Below are positions 40,823 to 51,064 of a stretch of 64,000 nt of DNA, one piece after another. The number at the start of each line of letters is the position of its first letter. Position 1 is the stretch's first letter. Location: positions 1,798,001 through 1,862,000 of the forward strand of contig NZ_JARUBE010000003.1 of assembly GCF_029626035.1 (NCBI RefSeq), given 5' to 3'. This DNA is from Micromonospora sp. WMMD980. Its GTDB lineage: Bacteria > Actinomycetota > Actinomycetes > Mycobacteriales > Micromonosporaceae. The position numbers and the translations under genes are program-made. The notes under the pieces were generated by a model. It saw nothing but the letters and a program-made list of their open reading frames with translations, had not been told where the DNA came from and did no database searches.

Positions 40823-42085
40823 TCAAGAGAGCGCTTCCTCCGGCACGCCCCGGCGCGCCGCCGGAACCGGCCGGCCCATCGACCGCCACGGCCCGCCCAG
40901 CAGCGGCGTGAGCACCACCAGCAGGTAGCAGCCGCCCATCACGACGAGCGTGGACGCGGGGCCGAACCGGTCGGCGGTCAGCCCGGCGCCCAGCGCGCCG
41001 AGCGGCATCGCCGCCCAGGCGCCGGCGCCGATCACCCCGTAGACCCGGGCCCGCATCGATGCCGGTACCCGCTCCAACTCCACCGCGCCCATCAGTGGGT
41101 TGAGCGCGCCGGCCGCCAGCCCGGCCACCGCGACGACCGCGACCACCACCGGCAGCGGCGGCGCGGCGGCGAGCGCCCACAGCGGGGGCGCGCCGCAGAT
41201 CGCGTACGCGGTGACGAACGTGGCCCGGCGGGGCAGCCGGTGCCCGATCGCGCTGAACACCAGCGAGCCGATCAGCGCGCCGCCCCCCATGACGCCGACC
41301 AGCAGGCCGAACGCGGCCGGGCCGCCGAGTTCGCGGTCGGCGACGACCGGCAGCAGCACGTTGCTCTTGGCCGCGTCGAACAGGTTGGTCACCAGCACCA
41401 GCAGCACCATGGCGCGCAGCAGCGGCTCCCGGGCGAGGAAGCGCAGCCCGGCGGCGAACTGCCGCCAGTAGCCGCCCACCTCCACCTCGTCGTCCTCGGT
41501 GGACGGGCGCAGGCCGCGCGGCACCAGCAGCGTCACGACCAGCGCCGAGACGGCGAACGTCGCCGCGTCGACGGCCAGCACCGGCAGCGGACCCAGCACA
41601 CCGACCAGCAGGCCGGCGACCGGCGCGCCGATCATGCGGGCGCCTCGCGAGGTGGCCTCCGCCCAGCCGACCGCCCGCTCGATCGGCACCCCGGCCGCGG
41701 CGGCGGCCTCCGGCAGCAGCGCGGTGCGGGCGGTCTGGCCGGGTGTGTCCAGTAGGCCGCTGACGAAGACCAGCGCCAGCAGCGCCGGGAACGGCAGGCC
41801 GACCGTGGCGTGCAACAGGGGTACGGCGGCGACGGTCACGCCGGAGACGACGTCGGCCAGCACGCTGGACCGGCGGTAGCCGATCCGGTCGACGAGCACG
41901 CCGCCGAACGCGCCGCCGAGCACCACCGGCGCGGTGGCGAACGCGCCGGCCAGCCCGGTGGCCGCCGGCGAGCCGGTCTCGGCCAGCACGTAGAGCGGCA
42001 GCGCGATGAGCGTCAGCACGTTGCCGGTCAGCGAGACGGCGTGCCCGATCAGGAGCCCGGCCAGCGGCCGGCGGTCGCGGGTCAC
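40823..42085 (-). CDS. MFS transporter
   Basis: This is a 420-residue major facilitator protein with about twelve membrane segments; VLVDRIGYRRSSVLADV is the A-motif loop after TM2. GTG 42085 overlaps the stop of the ArsR-type gene by four bases, so the two are one operon and the regulator very likely controls export. Substrate unknown; the DHA3/NreB-like exporter group is the best fit. Confidence 0.9.
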   Translation of the reverse strand: MTRDRRPLAGLLIGHAVSLTGNVLTLIALPLYVLAETGSPAATGLAGAFATAPVVLGGAFGGVLVDRIGYRRSSVLADVVSGVTVAAVPLLHATVGLPFPALLALVFVSGLLDTPGQTARTALLPEAAAAAGVPIERAVGWAEATSRGARMIGAPVAGLLVGVLGPLPVLAVDAATFAVSALVVTLLVPRGLRPSTEDDEVEVGGYWRQFAAGLRFLAREPLLRAMVLLVLVTNLFDAAKSNVLLPVVADRELGGPAAFGLLVGVMGGGALIGSLVFSAIGHRLPRRATFVTAYAICGAPPLWALAAAPPLPVVVAVVAVAGLAAGALNPLMGAVELERVPASMRARVYGVIGAGAWAAMPLGALGAGLTADRFGPASTLVVMGGCYLLVVLTPLLGGPWRSMGRPVPAARRGVPEEALS

Positions 42086-42657
42086 TGCGGCCCCCGGTAT
42101 GCCTGCCAGACCAGCGTCACCATCTCCGCGCCCGGCCGGCCGGGCGCACCGCGCGCGTGCCACCGCCGCGCCAGCTCGGACAGCTCGTCGCCCATCTCCA
42201 CCAGTTCGTCGGGGGTCAGGTGCAGCACCGTGTCGCTGCTGTTGGTGCCGCGCACCCAGGCCAGGTCGAGGCTCGCCTCGGAATCCAGGTAGGCCTGGTA
42301 GCGGGCCACGTAGCGCTCCATCGCGGCACGGCGCAGCAGATCGCCGGCGAGCCGCCGCTCCGGGTCGTCGAGCAGTTCGACCGGGTCCCAGTCGGTGGTG
42401 GCGTGCGCGGCCCGCCACCACCGCTCGCGGCGGTCGCGGGCCAGGTCGGGCGCCTCGGTCACGAAGCCGTGCTCGGCCAGCTTGCCGATGTGCCAACTGA
42501 CCGAGCCGACCGCCTCGCCGGTGCGGTCGCTGAGCATCCCCACGGTCTGCGGGCCGCGGATGCGCAGCTCGCCGAGGAGCCGTAGTCGAGTGGGGTGGGC
42601 CAGCGCCCGCATGGCGCGCGGGTCGGTCAGGTGCACGTGGTTCGGCTCGTCCGCCAT
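42082..42657 (-). CDS. ArsR-family winged-helix regulator
   Basis: This is a 191-residue regulator with an N-terminal winged helix (MRALAHPTRLRLLGELRIRG, then GSVSWHIGKLAEHGFV) and a C-terminal helical domain (LLRRAAMERYVARYQAYL) as in the HTH_20 subgroup. It precedes and overlaps the MFS gene. TACAAGA-TG-TCTTGTA lies 31 bases upstream of its start, a probable self-operator. No metal-binding Cys is seen, so the ligand is probably a small organic compound. Confidence 0.9.
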   Translation of the reverse strand: MADEPNHVHLTDPRAMRALAHPTRLRLLGELRIRGPQTVGMLSDRTGEAVGSVSWHIGKLAEHGFVTEAPDLARDRRERWWRAAHATTDWDPVELLDDPERRLAGDLLRRAAMERYVARYQAYLDSEASLDLAWVRGTNSSDTVLHLTPDELVEMGDELSELARRWHARGAPGRPGAEMVTLVWQAYRGPQ

Positions 42658-42687
42658 GGGGTGAGGCTAGACGGACAAGAAGTGAAG

Positions 42688-42703
42688 TACAAGATGTCTT
42701 GTA
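42688..42703. promoter_or_regulatory. Operator of the ArsR/MFS operon
   Basis: TACAAGA-TG-TCTTGTA is a perfect inverted repeat with seven-base arms, 31 bases before the ArsR-type start codon in an AT-rich patch; it is a strong candidate for autoregulation. Confidence 0.6.
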
Positions 42704-42707
42704 GGAG

Positions 42708-43145
42708 TCAGTCCAGGCAGAACTCGTTGCCCTCGGGATCGGTCATGATCAGGTGGCCGGCGCCGAGCGGGGGAGCGGGCTCGTGGCGGGCCACGCGGCT
42801 CGCGCCGTGCGCGACGAGCCTGTCGGCCGCCGCCTCCAACGCCGCCATCCGGGCCTCCCCGGTCAGGCCCGGCGCGGCCCGCACGTCCAGGTGCACCCGG
42901 TTCTTGACCCGCTTGGGCTCCGGCACCCGCTGGAAGAACAGCCGTGGCCCGGTGCCCTCGGGGTCGACCACGGCTGAGGCGTCGTTGTGCCGCTCCGGTG
43001 GCACGCCGAACGCGGTGAGCGCCTGCGCCCACGAGTCGAAGCCGTCCGGCGGCCCCTGCACCCGGTAGTCGAGCGCCTCGGCCCAGAACGCGGCGAGCGC
43101 GGCCGGGTCGGCGCAGTCGAAGGTGAATTGCACGTCGAGGCCCAT
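42708..43145 (-). CDS. VOC-family glyoxalase-like protein
   Basis: This is a 145-residue VOC protein (MGLDVQFTFDCADPAALAAF start, the paired beta-alpha-beta units, HLIMTDPEGNEFCLD end). The latter is the common signature of the actinobacterial glyoxalase-like/bleomycin-resistance fold. Catalytic identity is unknown. It lies upstream of the ArsR/MFS operon on the same strand, with only 50 bases between, containing the operator. Confidence 0.88.
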   Translation of the reverse strand: MGLDVQFTFDCADPAALAAFWAEALDYRVQGPPDGFDSWAQALTAFGVPPERHNDASAVVDPEGTGPRLFFQRVPEPKRVKNRVHLDVRAAPGLTGEARMAALEAAADRLVAHGASRVARHEPAPPLGAGHLIMTDPEGNEFCLD

Positions 43146-43222
43146 CGCGGCTCTCCCTCTGTCGGATCCCGGCCAGCCTGCCCGAGGTAGCGGTCAGGAG
43201 CTGTCCGCGACCCGCCGGGACG

Positions 43223-43714
43223 TCAGGACCGGCGGGTCGCCGCTCGGCCCTTGAGCCGGCGGCCCATCTCCCGGGCGATCTCCCGCTTGGCGTCCCGCTC
43301 GGCGAGCGCCTGACGCTTGTCGTACGACCGGCGGCCCCGGGCCAGCCCCAGCTCGACCTTGGCCCAGCCGTCGGCGAAGTACATCGACAGCGGCACCAGC
43401 GTGACCCCGCCGTCGCGCAGCTTCTCCAGGATCCGGGCGATCTCCATCCGGTGCAGCAGCAGCTTGCGGGTGCGCCGGGGCGCGTGGTTTGTCCAGGTGC
43501 CGAAGCCGTACTCGGCGATGTGCAGCCCGTAGAGCCAGATCTCGCCGTCGCGCTCCTGCGCGAACGCGTCGACCAGCGACACCCGCCCCTCGCGCAGCGA
43601 CTTCACCTCGGTGCCGGCCAGCACGATGCCGGCCTCGTAGGTCTTGAGGACGTCGTAGTCGTGCCGCGCCTTCTTGTTCGAGGCGATCGCCTTGCGCCCG
43701 TTCTCCCTGGCCAC
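43223..43714 (-). CDS. smpB: SsrA-binding protein SmpB
   Basis: This is the tmRNA partner for trans-translation. [36 protein letters not shown] and [18 protein letters not shown] are diagnostic. The GTG at 43714 begins VARENGRKA, matching the family's N-terminus; GTG 43750 gives a 12-residue extension and overlaps the next gene. Neither has a clear ribosome binding site. In many actinobacteria smpB follows ftsEX; here it follows a secreted Cys-repeat gene, and no tmRNA is visible nearby. Confidence 0.92.
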   Translation of the reverse strand: MARENGRKAIASNKKARHDYDVLKTYEAGIVLAGTEVKSLREGRVSLVDAFAQERDGEIWLYGLHIAEYGFGTWTNHAPRRTRKLLLHRMEIARILEKLRDGGVTLVPLSMYFADGWAKVELGLARGRRSYDKRQALAERDAKREIAREMGRRLKGRAATRRS

Positions 43715-43737
43715 GCCGGCGGGCGTGGTGGGGAGGG

Positions 43738-44295
43738 TCAGAGGCGGCACTGCCAGGAGTACGGGTCGCCGAAGCGGGCGAAGCGCTCCACCGTCGCGTA
43801 CCCGAAGGTGGTCTCGCGGCAGGCGGCGAGCACGTCGATGTCGGAGTAGGTGACCCCGGCCCGGCTGTAGCGCACGCAGCGCCAGCCGTAGACGGTGTCA
43901 CCGCGCAGCTCGGCGGTCGAGCTGCCGGTGAGCTGGCACCAGAGCGTGAAGTCCGGCGTCACCACCTCGGGGCGGACCCGCCAGCAGCGCACCGAGGTCG
44001 GGTCGTAGAGGTCGCCGATGCGGTCCACCGCCGCGTCGGTGCGGTACGTCCACCGGCAGGCCGCGTCGAACGCGAGATCGCCGAGGTGCCCGTCGCCGCC
44101 CCGGCAGTGCCAGTCGTACGCGGTCGCGCCGGTCAGCGCCGCGTCGGCCGCCCCGAGCGACCGGCAGTAGGCGCCGAGATCGAGCCCGCCCAGCTCCTGC
44201 GGGGGCGGCGGTGCGGCGTGCACCGCGGCCGGCGCGGCGAGCGCGGCGGCGAGCAGGGCGAACGTGGTGAACAGGGCGCGCAGGGTGCGTCGCAT
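43738..44295 (-). CDS. Secreted protein with four Cys-Trp repeat motifs
   Basis: This is a 185-residue exported protein of unrecognised family. ATG 44295 starts a signal peptide ([19 protein letters not shown], cleavage near VHAA). The mature part has four similar units with a Cys near the start and W-x-C at the end: YCRSLG to YDWHCR, ACRWTY to VRCWR, WCQLTG to YGWRCV, ACRETT to YSWQCRL. These probably form disulfides in a repeat fold. The 3' end overlaps a possible longer smpB start. No partner genes are obvious. Confidence 0.8.
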   Translation of the reverse strand: MRRTLRALFTTFALLAAALAAPAAVHAAPPPPQELGGLDLGAYCRSLGAADAALTGATAYDWHCRGGDGHLGDLAFDAACRWTYRTDAAVDRIGDLYDPTSVRCWRVRPEVVTPDFTLWCQLTGSSTAELRGDTVYGWRCVRYSRAGVTYSDIDVLAACRETTFGYATVERFARFGDPYSWQCRL

Positions 44296-44510
44296 GGTCG
44301 TCCTTCCGGTAGCGGATGCTCCAGCGGGCGGCGGTGGCGCGGACAACGCTAGAGAGGCATGGAAATCCTTTTAAGGCTTGCGAGTGGACAGTCTTGAGAA
44401 GAAAGAATTTCCGATTTCTTGCGAGAGTGAACGGGCGTACCCGCCGTTCCGGGTGCCGGCGCCCCCACCGGCACCTAGGCTGGCCCGAACGGTGGCGAGG
44501 GGAGCGGCGG

Positions 44511-45389
44511 ATGACACGGGTGGCGGTGCTCGGACTCGGCGGCATGGGTACGCCGATGGCGGCGAGCCTGCTCAGGGCCGGGCTGGACACGGTGGTGTGG
44601 AACCGGCACCCCGAGCCGGCCCGCGCGCTCGCCGAGCGGGGCGCCGTGGTGGCCGCCGACCCGGCCGAGGCGGTCTGCCGCGCCGACGTGGCGGTGACCA
44701 TGCTGACCGACGGGCCCGCGGTCCGTGCCGTCGCCGCCGACCAGGGCATGCTCGCCGCGCTGCCCGCCGGCGCGGTCTGGGCGCAGATGAGCACCATCGG
44801 CGTGGCCGAGACCGAGCGGCTGGTCGAGTTGGTCTCCGCCGAGCGGCCCGACGTCACCCTGGTGGACGCGCCGGTCGCCGGCAGCCGGGGCCCGGCCGAA
44901 CAGGGCCGCCTCACCGTGCTCGCCTCCGGCCCGGAGCAGGCGCGCGAGCGGGTCGCCCCGGTGTTCGACGCGGTCGGGCAGCGGACGCTGTGGCTCGGCC
45001 CGGCCGGCGCCGGCTCGCGGCTCAAGCTCGTCAACAACCTGCTGCTCGCGTTCGTCAACGAGGGGGTCGCCGCGGCGGTGGCGCTCGGCGACACGCTCGG
45101 CCTCGACCGGGACACCGTCCGGCAGGCGCTCGACGGCAGCCCGCTCGTCGCGCCCTGGGCGGCGGAGAAGCTGGCCCGGGTGGTCCGCGACGAGCACGGC
45201 GCGCAGTACCCGCTCGCGCTGGCCCTCAAGGACGTCGAGCTGGCGTTGCGCGAGGCCCCGGCGGGCAGCTTCCCGGCCGCCGAGGCGCTGGCCGCCGAGT
45301 GGCGGCGCGCGGCGGACAGGGGGCTCGGCGACGACGACCTGACCGTGGTGACCCGGATGCTCGGCTCCGACGCGACCCGCCGGCCTTGA
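44511..45389 (+). CDS. 3-hydroxyisobutyrate-dehydrogenase-family oxidoreductase
   Basis: This is a 292-residue beta-hydroxyacid dehydrogenase: the N-terminal Rossmann loop is VLGLGGMGTPMAASL (residues 5-19), the substrate-binding DAPVAGSRGPAEQG is present, and the catalytic Lys sits in GSRLKLVNNLLL. Such enzymes oxidise 3-hydroxyisobutyrate, tartronate semialdehyde or related acids, or act as imine reductases. ATG 44511 follows GGGGAGCGGCGG. It is monocistronic and convergent with the YhhN gene. Confidence 0.9.
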   Translation: MTRVAVLGLGGMGTPMAASLLRAGLDTVVWNRHPEPARALAERGAVVAADPAEAVCRADVAVTMLTDGPAVRAVAADQGMLAALPAGAVWAQMSTIGVAETERLVELVSAERPDVTLVDAPVAGSRGPAEQGRLTVLASGPEQARERVAPVFDAVGQRTLWLGPAGAGSRLKLVNNLLLAFVNEGVAAAVALGDTLGLDRDTVRQALDGSPLVAPWAAEKLARVVRDEHGAQYPLALALKDVELALREAPAGSFPAAEALAAEWRRAADRGLGDDDLTVVTRMLGSDATRRP

Positions 45390-45490
45390 CCTCGACCAGA
45401 GCTTCTCTCAGCCCCTTCCTGGGTATCCGGCTCCCACCGTGGCCCGGTCGCATCCACAAGGCATGACGGGGCCCCACCCCGGTTGGCGGT

Positions 45491-45515
45491 GGGTGGCTCC
45501 CGCGCACCGCCACCC
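45491..45515. terminator. Hairpin between convergent genes
   Basis: GGGTGGC (45491-45497) pairs with GCCACCC (45509-45515), close to the YhhN stop; a modest shared terminator. Confidence 0.45.
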
Positions 45516-45522
45516 GCGCCGC

Positions 45523-46158
45523 TCAGGCGGGCACCATGTCCGGCTCGCGGGCGGCGTCGGCACCGGCGGTCACCCAGCCGGTGGTGATCAGCAGCAGCGC
45601 GGCACAGTAGGTGCCCATCACCAGCAGGCCCGCGCCGGGCAACCCGATGCCGGCCGCGCCCACGCCGATGAGCAGGTCGGAGACGAGGAAGAACGCGCCG
45701 CCGGCCGCGACCCGGGCGGACACGCCGGCCGCGGCGGCGGCCATCAGGCACAGCGCCAGGCTGTAGCCGAGCACCGGCAGTCGCAGCGGCCCCAGCGCGC
45801 CCCACAGCAGCGCGTTCCCGACCGCCCAGGCGAGCAGGTAACCGGTCCAGGCCACCGCCGGCGCGCGACCGCGACGTGCGAAACCGGCCAGGAACGCGAG
45901 CTGCGCGAGCAGGAAGAACCCCATGCCGACCAGGAACGCGGTTCGGCCCGGCACGAGCAGGGCCACGTCGCCGGCGGTGGCCGCGACCAGGCCGGCGGCC
46001 ACCGCGTCCACCCGGCGTCGGTGCGTCAGGAGGTACGCCAGCAGCACCGGCGCCAGCAGCGGCTTGGCCAGCCACTGGAGCGCTGTCGAGTCGACCGCCA
46101 CCGCGACCAGCTCGACGGCCGCGACGAGCACGAACAGGGGGAGCCAGAGGCGCCTCAC
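45523..46158 (-). CDS. YhhN/TMEM86-family lysoplasmalogenase
   Basis: This is a 211-residue membrane protein of the YhhN family, whose animal member TMEM86B hydrolyses the vinyl-ether bond of lysoplasmalogens. About eight membrane helices are evident (LWLPLFVLVAAVELVAVAV onward), and the conserved LAKPLLAPVLLAYL and SDLLIG segments with Asp are present. GTG 46158 overlaps the sterol-desaturase-like stop by four bases. It is the third gene of the FadR/desaturase/YhhN operon, pointing to ether-lipid turnover. Confidence 0.85.
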   Translation of the reverse strand: MRRLWLPLFVLVAAVELVAVAVDSTALQWLAKPLLAPVLLAYLLTHRRRVDAVAAGLVAATAGDVALLVPGRTAFLVGMGFFLLAQLAFLAGFARRGRAPAVAWTGYLLAWAVGNALLWGALGPLRLPVLGYSLALCLMAAAAAGVSARVAAGGAFFLVSDLLIGVGAAGIGLPGAGLLVMGTYCAALLLITTGWVTAGADAAREPDMVPA

Positions 46159-46982
46159 CGGACCGGCTGCCAGCCGGGGCGGCCGAGCAGGTAGCCGAGG
46201 CGGTGCCGCCAGCAGGTGGCCCGGCGGACGTCGGAGAGGATCGCGGCGAACTCGTGGGTGGCCACCCGCAGCGGGTTGTAGGTCTGGATGTTCCTCGTCA
46301 GGCCGTAGCGCACCGGTGCCCGCTCCGGCTCGAAGCTGCCGAACAGCCGGTCCCAGACGATCAGGATGCCACCGTAGTTGCGGTCCAGGTATTCGGTGTT
46401 GGAGCCGTGGTGCACCCGGTGGTGCGACGGGGTGTTGAAGACCCATTCGATCGGCCGGGGCAGCCGGCCCACCCGCTCGGTGTGCAGGAAGAACTGGTAG
46501 AGCAGGCTGATCGACTGCTGCAGGAAGATCATCCACGGCGGGATGCCGAGCAGCGCCAGCGGCAGCCAGAACGGCAGCGAGGTCATCGGCGTCCAGCTCT
46601 GCCGCAGCGCGGTGGAGAGGTTGTAGTGGACGCTGGAGTGGTGCACCACGTGGCTCGCCCACAGCACGCGTACCTCGTGGTGCGAGCGGTGGAACCAGTA
46701 GTAGGCCAGGTCGTCGGCGAAGAAGACGATCGCCCAGGTCCACCAGTCGCCGGGGGAGAGGTGCACCGGCGCGACCGTCCACAGCGCCGCGTAGAGCCCG
46801 ACGGTCAGCAGTTTCCACGGGAAACCGATGACCTGGCTGCCCAGCCCCATCGACAGGCTGGTGGTGGTGTCGCGCAGCTCGTAGCCGCGCTCGTCGTCGT
46901 CGGGCAGGAAACGATAGGAGACCGCCTCGATGACGATCAGCAGCAGGAACGCCGGTACGGCGTACAGCACGGCGGGGATCAT
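46155..46982 (-). CDS. Sterol desaturase / fatty-acid-hydroxylase-superfamily protein
   Basis: This is a 275-residue integral-membrane di-iron enzyme. His clusters of the superfamily are WFHRSHHEVRVLWASH, HVVHHSSVHYN and HHRVHHGSNTEYLDRNYGG. Members include alkylglycerol monooxygenase (TMEM195), which oxidatively cleaves ether lipids. Being sandwiched by four-base overlaps between a FadR regulator and a lysoplasmalogenase homolog, it is a good candidate for ether-lipid oxidation here, though other lipid hydroxylations are possible. Confidence 0.85.
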   Translation of the reverse strand: MIPAVLYAVPAFLLLIVIEAVSYRFLPDDDERGYELRDTTTSLSMGLGSQVIGFPWKLLTVGLYAALWTVAPVHLSPGDWWTWAIVFFADDLAYYWFHRSHHEVRVLWASHVVHHSSVHYNLSTALRQSWTPMTSLPFWLPLALLGIPPWMIFLQQSISLLYQFFLHTERVGRLPRPIEWVFNTPSHHRVHHGSNTEYLDRNYGGILIVWDRLFGSFEPERAPVRYGLTRNIQTYNPLRVATHEFAAILSDVRRATCWRHRLGYLLGRPGWQPVR

Positions 46983-47707
46983 GCGCGCGCTTCCCTTCCG
47001 GGGGTGGGGGTGGCGGGGGTGGTGACCGGGGCGGTCAGCAGCGCCCGGGCGTGCCGGGCGGCCGCCGCGCCCTGGCCGGACGCGACGGCGGCGGCGAGCT
47101 GGCGGTGGCCGGCCACGTCGAGCAGCTCGGCGGCGCGGGCGTCCGGGGGGACGTCACCGACCGCGAACGTGCCGGCCACCAGGCTGTTGAAGGCGAGTTG
47201 GTACGCGGTGTTGCCGCTGCCCCGCACGACCAGCCGCCAGATGCGGATGTTCGCCTCGGCCATCCGGTCCAGGTCGGGCGCGAGCGTGCCGTACACCTCG
47301 GCGGCCCGGACCAGCGCGGCGACGACGTCGGTGTCGGCGCGCTCGGCGCAGAGCCGGGCCGCGTCGACCCCGACGCAGGCTCGCATCTCCAACATGTCGC
47401 GCACCAGCGTCTCGACCGGGAGCACGTCGCCGGAACGGGCCAGCGACAGCGCCAGGTCGAGGCCGGCGTGCACCCGCCAGTCGAGCACCCGGGTGGCGCC
47501 GCCCTGGTTCACCCGGACCAGGCCGAGCTGCTGCAGCCGACGTAGCGCCTCGCGGACCGCGTGCCGGTTCACCGCGAACGCGGCGGCCAGCTCCCGTTCG
47601 CCGGGCAGCGTCTCGTCCGGGCGGTGCCGGCCGGACACGATCGCGTCGCGGAGCTGGCCGAAGACGTGGTCGGAGACCGAGGCGCGGGGGACGGGGACGA
47701 AGTCCAT
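46979..47707 (-). CDS. FadR-type (GntR superfamily) regulator
   Basis: This is a 242-residue regulator with a GntR winged helix (LRDAIVSGRHRPDETLPGERELAAAF, then HAVREALRRLQQLGLV) and an all-helical FadR C-terminal domain (metal-ligand-type Asp and His positions in MRACVGVDAARL and LDVAGHRQLA). ATG 47707 begins MDFVPVPRA. It is the first gene of the reverse-strand lipid operon. A perfect FadR-type operator lies 36 bases upstream. Confidence 0.9.
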   Translation of the reverse strand: MDFVPVPRASVSDHVFGQLRDAIVSGRHRPDETLPGERELAAAFAVNRHAVREALRRLQQLGLVRVNQGGATRVLDWRVHAGLDLALSLARSGDVLPVETLVRDMLEMRACVGVDAARLCAERADTDVVAALVRAAEVYGTLAPDLDRMAEANIRIWRLVVRGSGNTAYQLAFNSLVAGTFAVGDVPPDARAAELLDVAGHRQLAAAVASGQGAAAARHARALLTAPVTTPATPTPGREARA

Positions 47708-47742
47708 GGGCAGCAGTGTGGCTCCGGACACATCAACCCGTC

Positions 47743-47759
47743 AACTGGTTGGACCAGTT
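47743..47759. promoter_or_regulatory. FadR-type operator
   Basis: AACTGGT-TGG-ACCAGTT is a perfect 17-base inverted repeat matching the TGGT-N3-ACCA consensus known for FadR-type GntR regulators. It lies 36 bases before the fadR-like start, so it should control the whole operon. Confidence 0.7.
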
Positions 47760-47841
47760 TCGAGGGGCGGCCGGTGCGTGCCGCCGCGGTCACCCCTCGT
47801 ATCCTTTCCGCCGTAGGCCCACGACCGGGAAGGGAGTCGGT

Positions 47842-49735
<1,894 letters not shown>

Positions 49736-49740
49736 CTGAA

Positions 49741-49793
49741 AGGAGGGGCCCCTTCTTAACGCCTCCGGTAGAGGAGGGGCCCCCGCTTAACGC
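49741..49793. repeat. GGGGCCCC palindrome, copy E
   Basis: AGGAGGGGCCCC arms flank TTCTTAACGCCTCCGGTAGAGG, the same core as copy B, and a second CTTAACGCC follows, as if a further unit began. It lies five bases after the htpG stop and eight before the convergent SDR end, consistent with a two-way terminator. Confidence 0.75.
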
Positions 49794-49801
49794 CCGGAGG
49801 C

Positions 49802-50500
49802 TCAGGGGAGCGTGGGGTAGAGCGCGGCCACGCCGCCGGACAGGCCGGCCCGGACCCGGCGGGACGTGTCGTCGGCGAGGATCTCGTACCGGTCGGCCTC
49901 GACCCCGTCGACGGCGAGCCGCGCGACCTCGGCCGGATCGGCCTTCGGCCCGGTCACCCCGGCGGCCATCTCGGTGTCCATGTAGCCGACGTGCAGCCCG
50001 GCCACCCGCACGCCCCGGCCGGCGAGCTGGACGCGCAGGGCGTTGGTCATCGACCACTCCGCGGCCTTGGCCGCGCCGTACGCACCGACCTGTGGAAACG
50101 TGATCCAGGACAGCGCCGAGAGGACGTTCAGGATCGTGCCGCCACCGTTGGCGGCGATCCGCGGGGCGAACGCCCGCACCACGGACAGCGTGCCGAGGTA
50201 GTGGGTCTCCAGCTCCAGCCGGATCTGCGCGAGGTCGCCGTCGAGCAGGTCCGCGCCGGTGCCGACGCCCGCGTTGTTGACCAGTAGCGTCACGTCGCCG
50301 GCCAGGTCCGCGGCGGCTGCCACCGAGGCGGGATCGGTGATGTCGAGGCGTACCGGGGTGACGCCGGGCAGGTCGACGGTGTCCGGGTTGCGCGCGCCGG
50401 CCCAGACGGTCGCGCCCCGGGCCGCCAGCTCGGCGGCCAGGTGCCGGCCGAAGCCGCGGTTCGCGCCGGTGACCAGGGCGGTGCTTCCAGCGATCTTCAT
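49802..50500 (-). CDS. Short-chain dehydrogenase/reductase (SDR)
   Basis: This is a 232-residue classical SDR. The cofactor loop TGANRGFGRHLA is at residues ~14-25, the NNAGVG motif is present, and the catalytic Ser and YGAAK (Tyr-x3-Lys) follow. The substrate is unknown. Together with the HxlR regulator upstream on the same strand (26 bases between), it may be a redox- or aldehyde-responsive pair. Palindrome E lies just after its stop. Confidence 0.9.
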   Translation of the reverse strand: MKIAGSTALVTGANRGFGRHLAAELAARGATVWAGARNPDTVDLPGVTPVRLDITDPASVAAAADLAGDVTLLVNNAGVGTGADLLDGDLAQIRLELETHYLGTLSVVRAFAPRIAANGGGTILNVLSALSWITFPQVGAYGAAKAAEWSMTNALRVQLAGRGVRVAGLHVGYMDTEMAAGVTGPKADPAEVARLAVDGVEADRYEILADDTSRRVRAGLSGGVAALYPTLP

Positions 50501-50526
50501 GTCTCGCTCCGAGGATGGTGAGGTGA

Positions 50527-51003
50527 TCAGGAGGTACGCAGACCCGGGCCGGGCAGCACGGTCAGCTCACCGGGCGGCACGTCGTGCCCGGCGTCGCAGC
50601 GCAGCCGGGCGTGCACGTCGGCCCCGCAGTCGTGGTGAGTGACCCGGACGGACGGGCCGGCCTCGTCGGCGGCGTACGCGTCGCCCCACTGCCGCAGCGC
50701 GGCGAGCACCGGCAGCAGGTCGCGACCCTTGGCGGTGAGCACGTACTCGTCGCGGGTCCGCCGGCCGGGCTCGCGGTAGGGGCGCCGGTCGAGCAGCCCG
50801 TCGGCGACGAGCTGCTTGAGGCGGGTGGCGGCGACCGGCTCGCTGACGCCGACCCGACGGGCGAAGTCGTCGAAGCGCCGGGTGCCGAACAATGCCTCGC
50901 GCAGCAGGAGCAGCGTGGTGCGGTTGCCGACCACCTCGATCGCCCGGGCGATCGAGCAGTTCGCGGTGGACCAGGAGTCACGCCGCGCGAGGAGGTCCGT
51001 CAT
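50527..51003 (-). CDS. HxlR-family regulator
   Basis: This is a 158-residue HxlR/MarR-like winged-helix regulator (SIARAIEVVGNRTTLLLLREAL, then RLKQLVADGLLDRRPYRE) with Cys residues CSIAR and later CGADVHARLRC, which could sense oxidants or aldehydes as in other HxlR proteins. It precedes the SDR gene on the same strand. Immediately upstream lies a perfect nine-base-arm palindrome. The C-terminal extension with paired Cys is more than the core family needs. Confidence 0.9.
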   Translation of the reverse strand: MTDLLARRDSWSTANCSIARAIEVVGNRTTLLLLREALFGTRRFDDFARRVGVSEPVAATRLKQLVADGLLDRRPYREPGRRTRDEYVLTAKGRDLLPVLAALRQWGDAYAADEAGPSVRVTHHDCGADVHARLRCDAGHDVPPGELTVLPGPGLRTS

Positions 51004-51019
51004 GCGACCGACGGTACCG

Positions 51020-51047
51020 AGCTGACTTAGGGAAACGAAAGTCAGCT
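51020..51047. promoter_or_regulatory. HxlR operator candidate
   Basis: AGCTGACTT (51020-51028) and AAGTCAGCT (51039-51047) form perfect nine-base arms around AGGGAAACGA, starting 17 bases from the hxlR-type start codon and ending close to the LLM gene's stop. One helical turn separates the arms, which suits a dimeric winged-helix repressor. Confidence 0.65.
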
Positions 51048-51064
51048 ACCTCACAGCCTTCCCC

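Noticed and set aside
49736..50103. C-terminal extension of HtpG through palindrome E
   Set aside because: It arises from a probable one-base insertion, and the normal end occurs in another frame at 49735.
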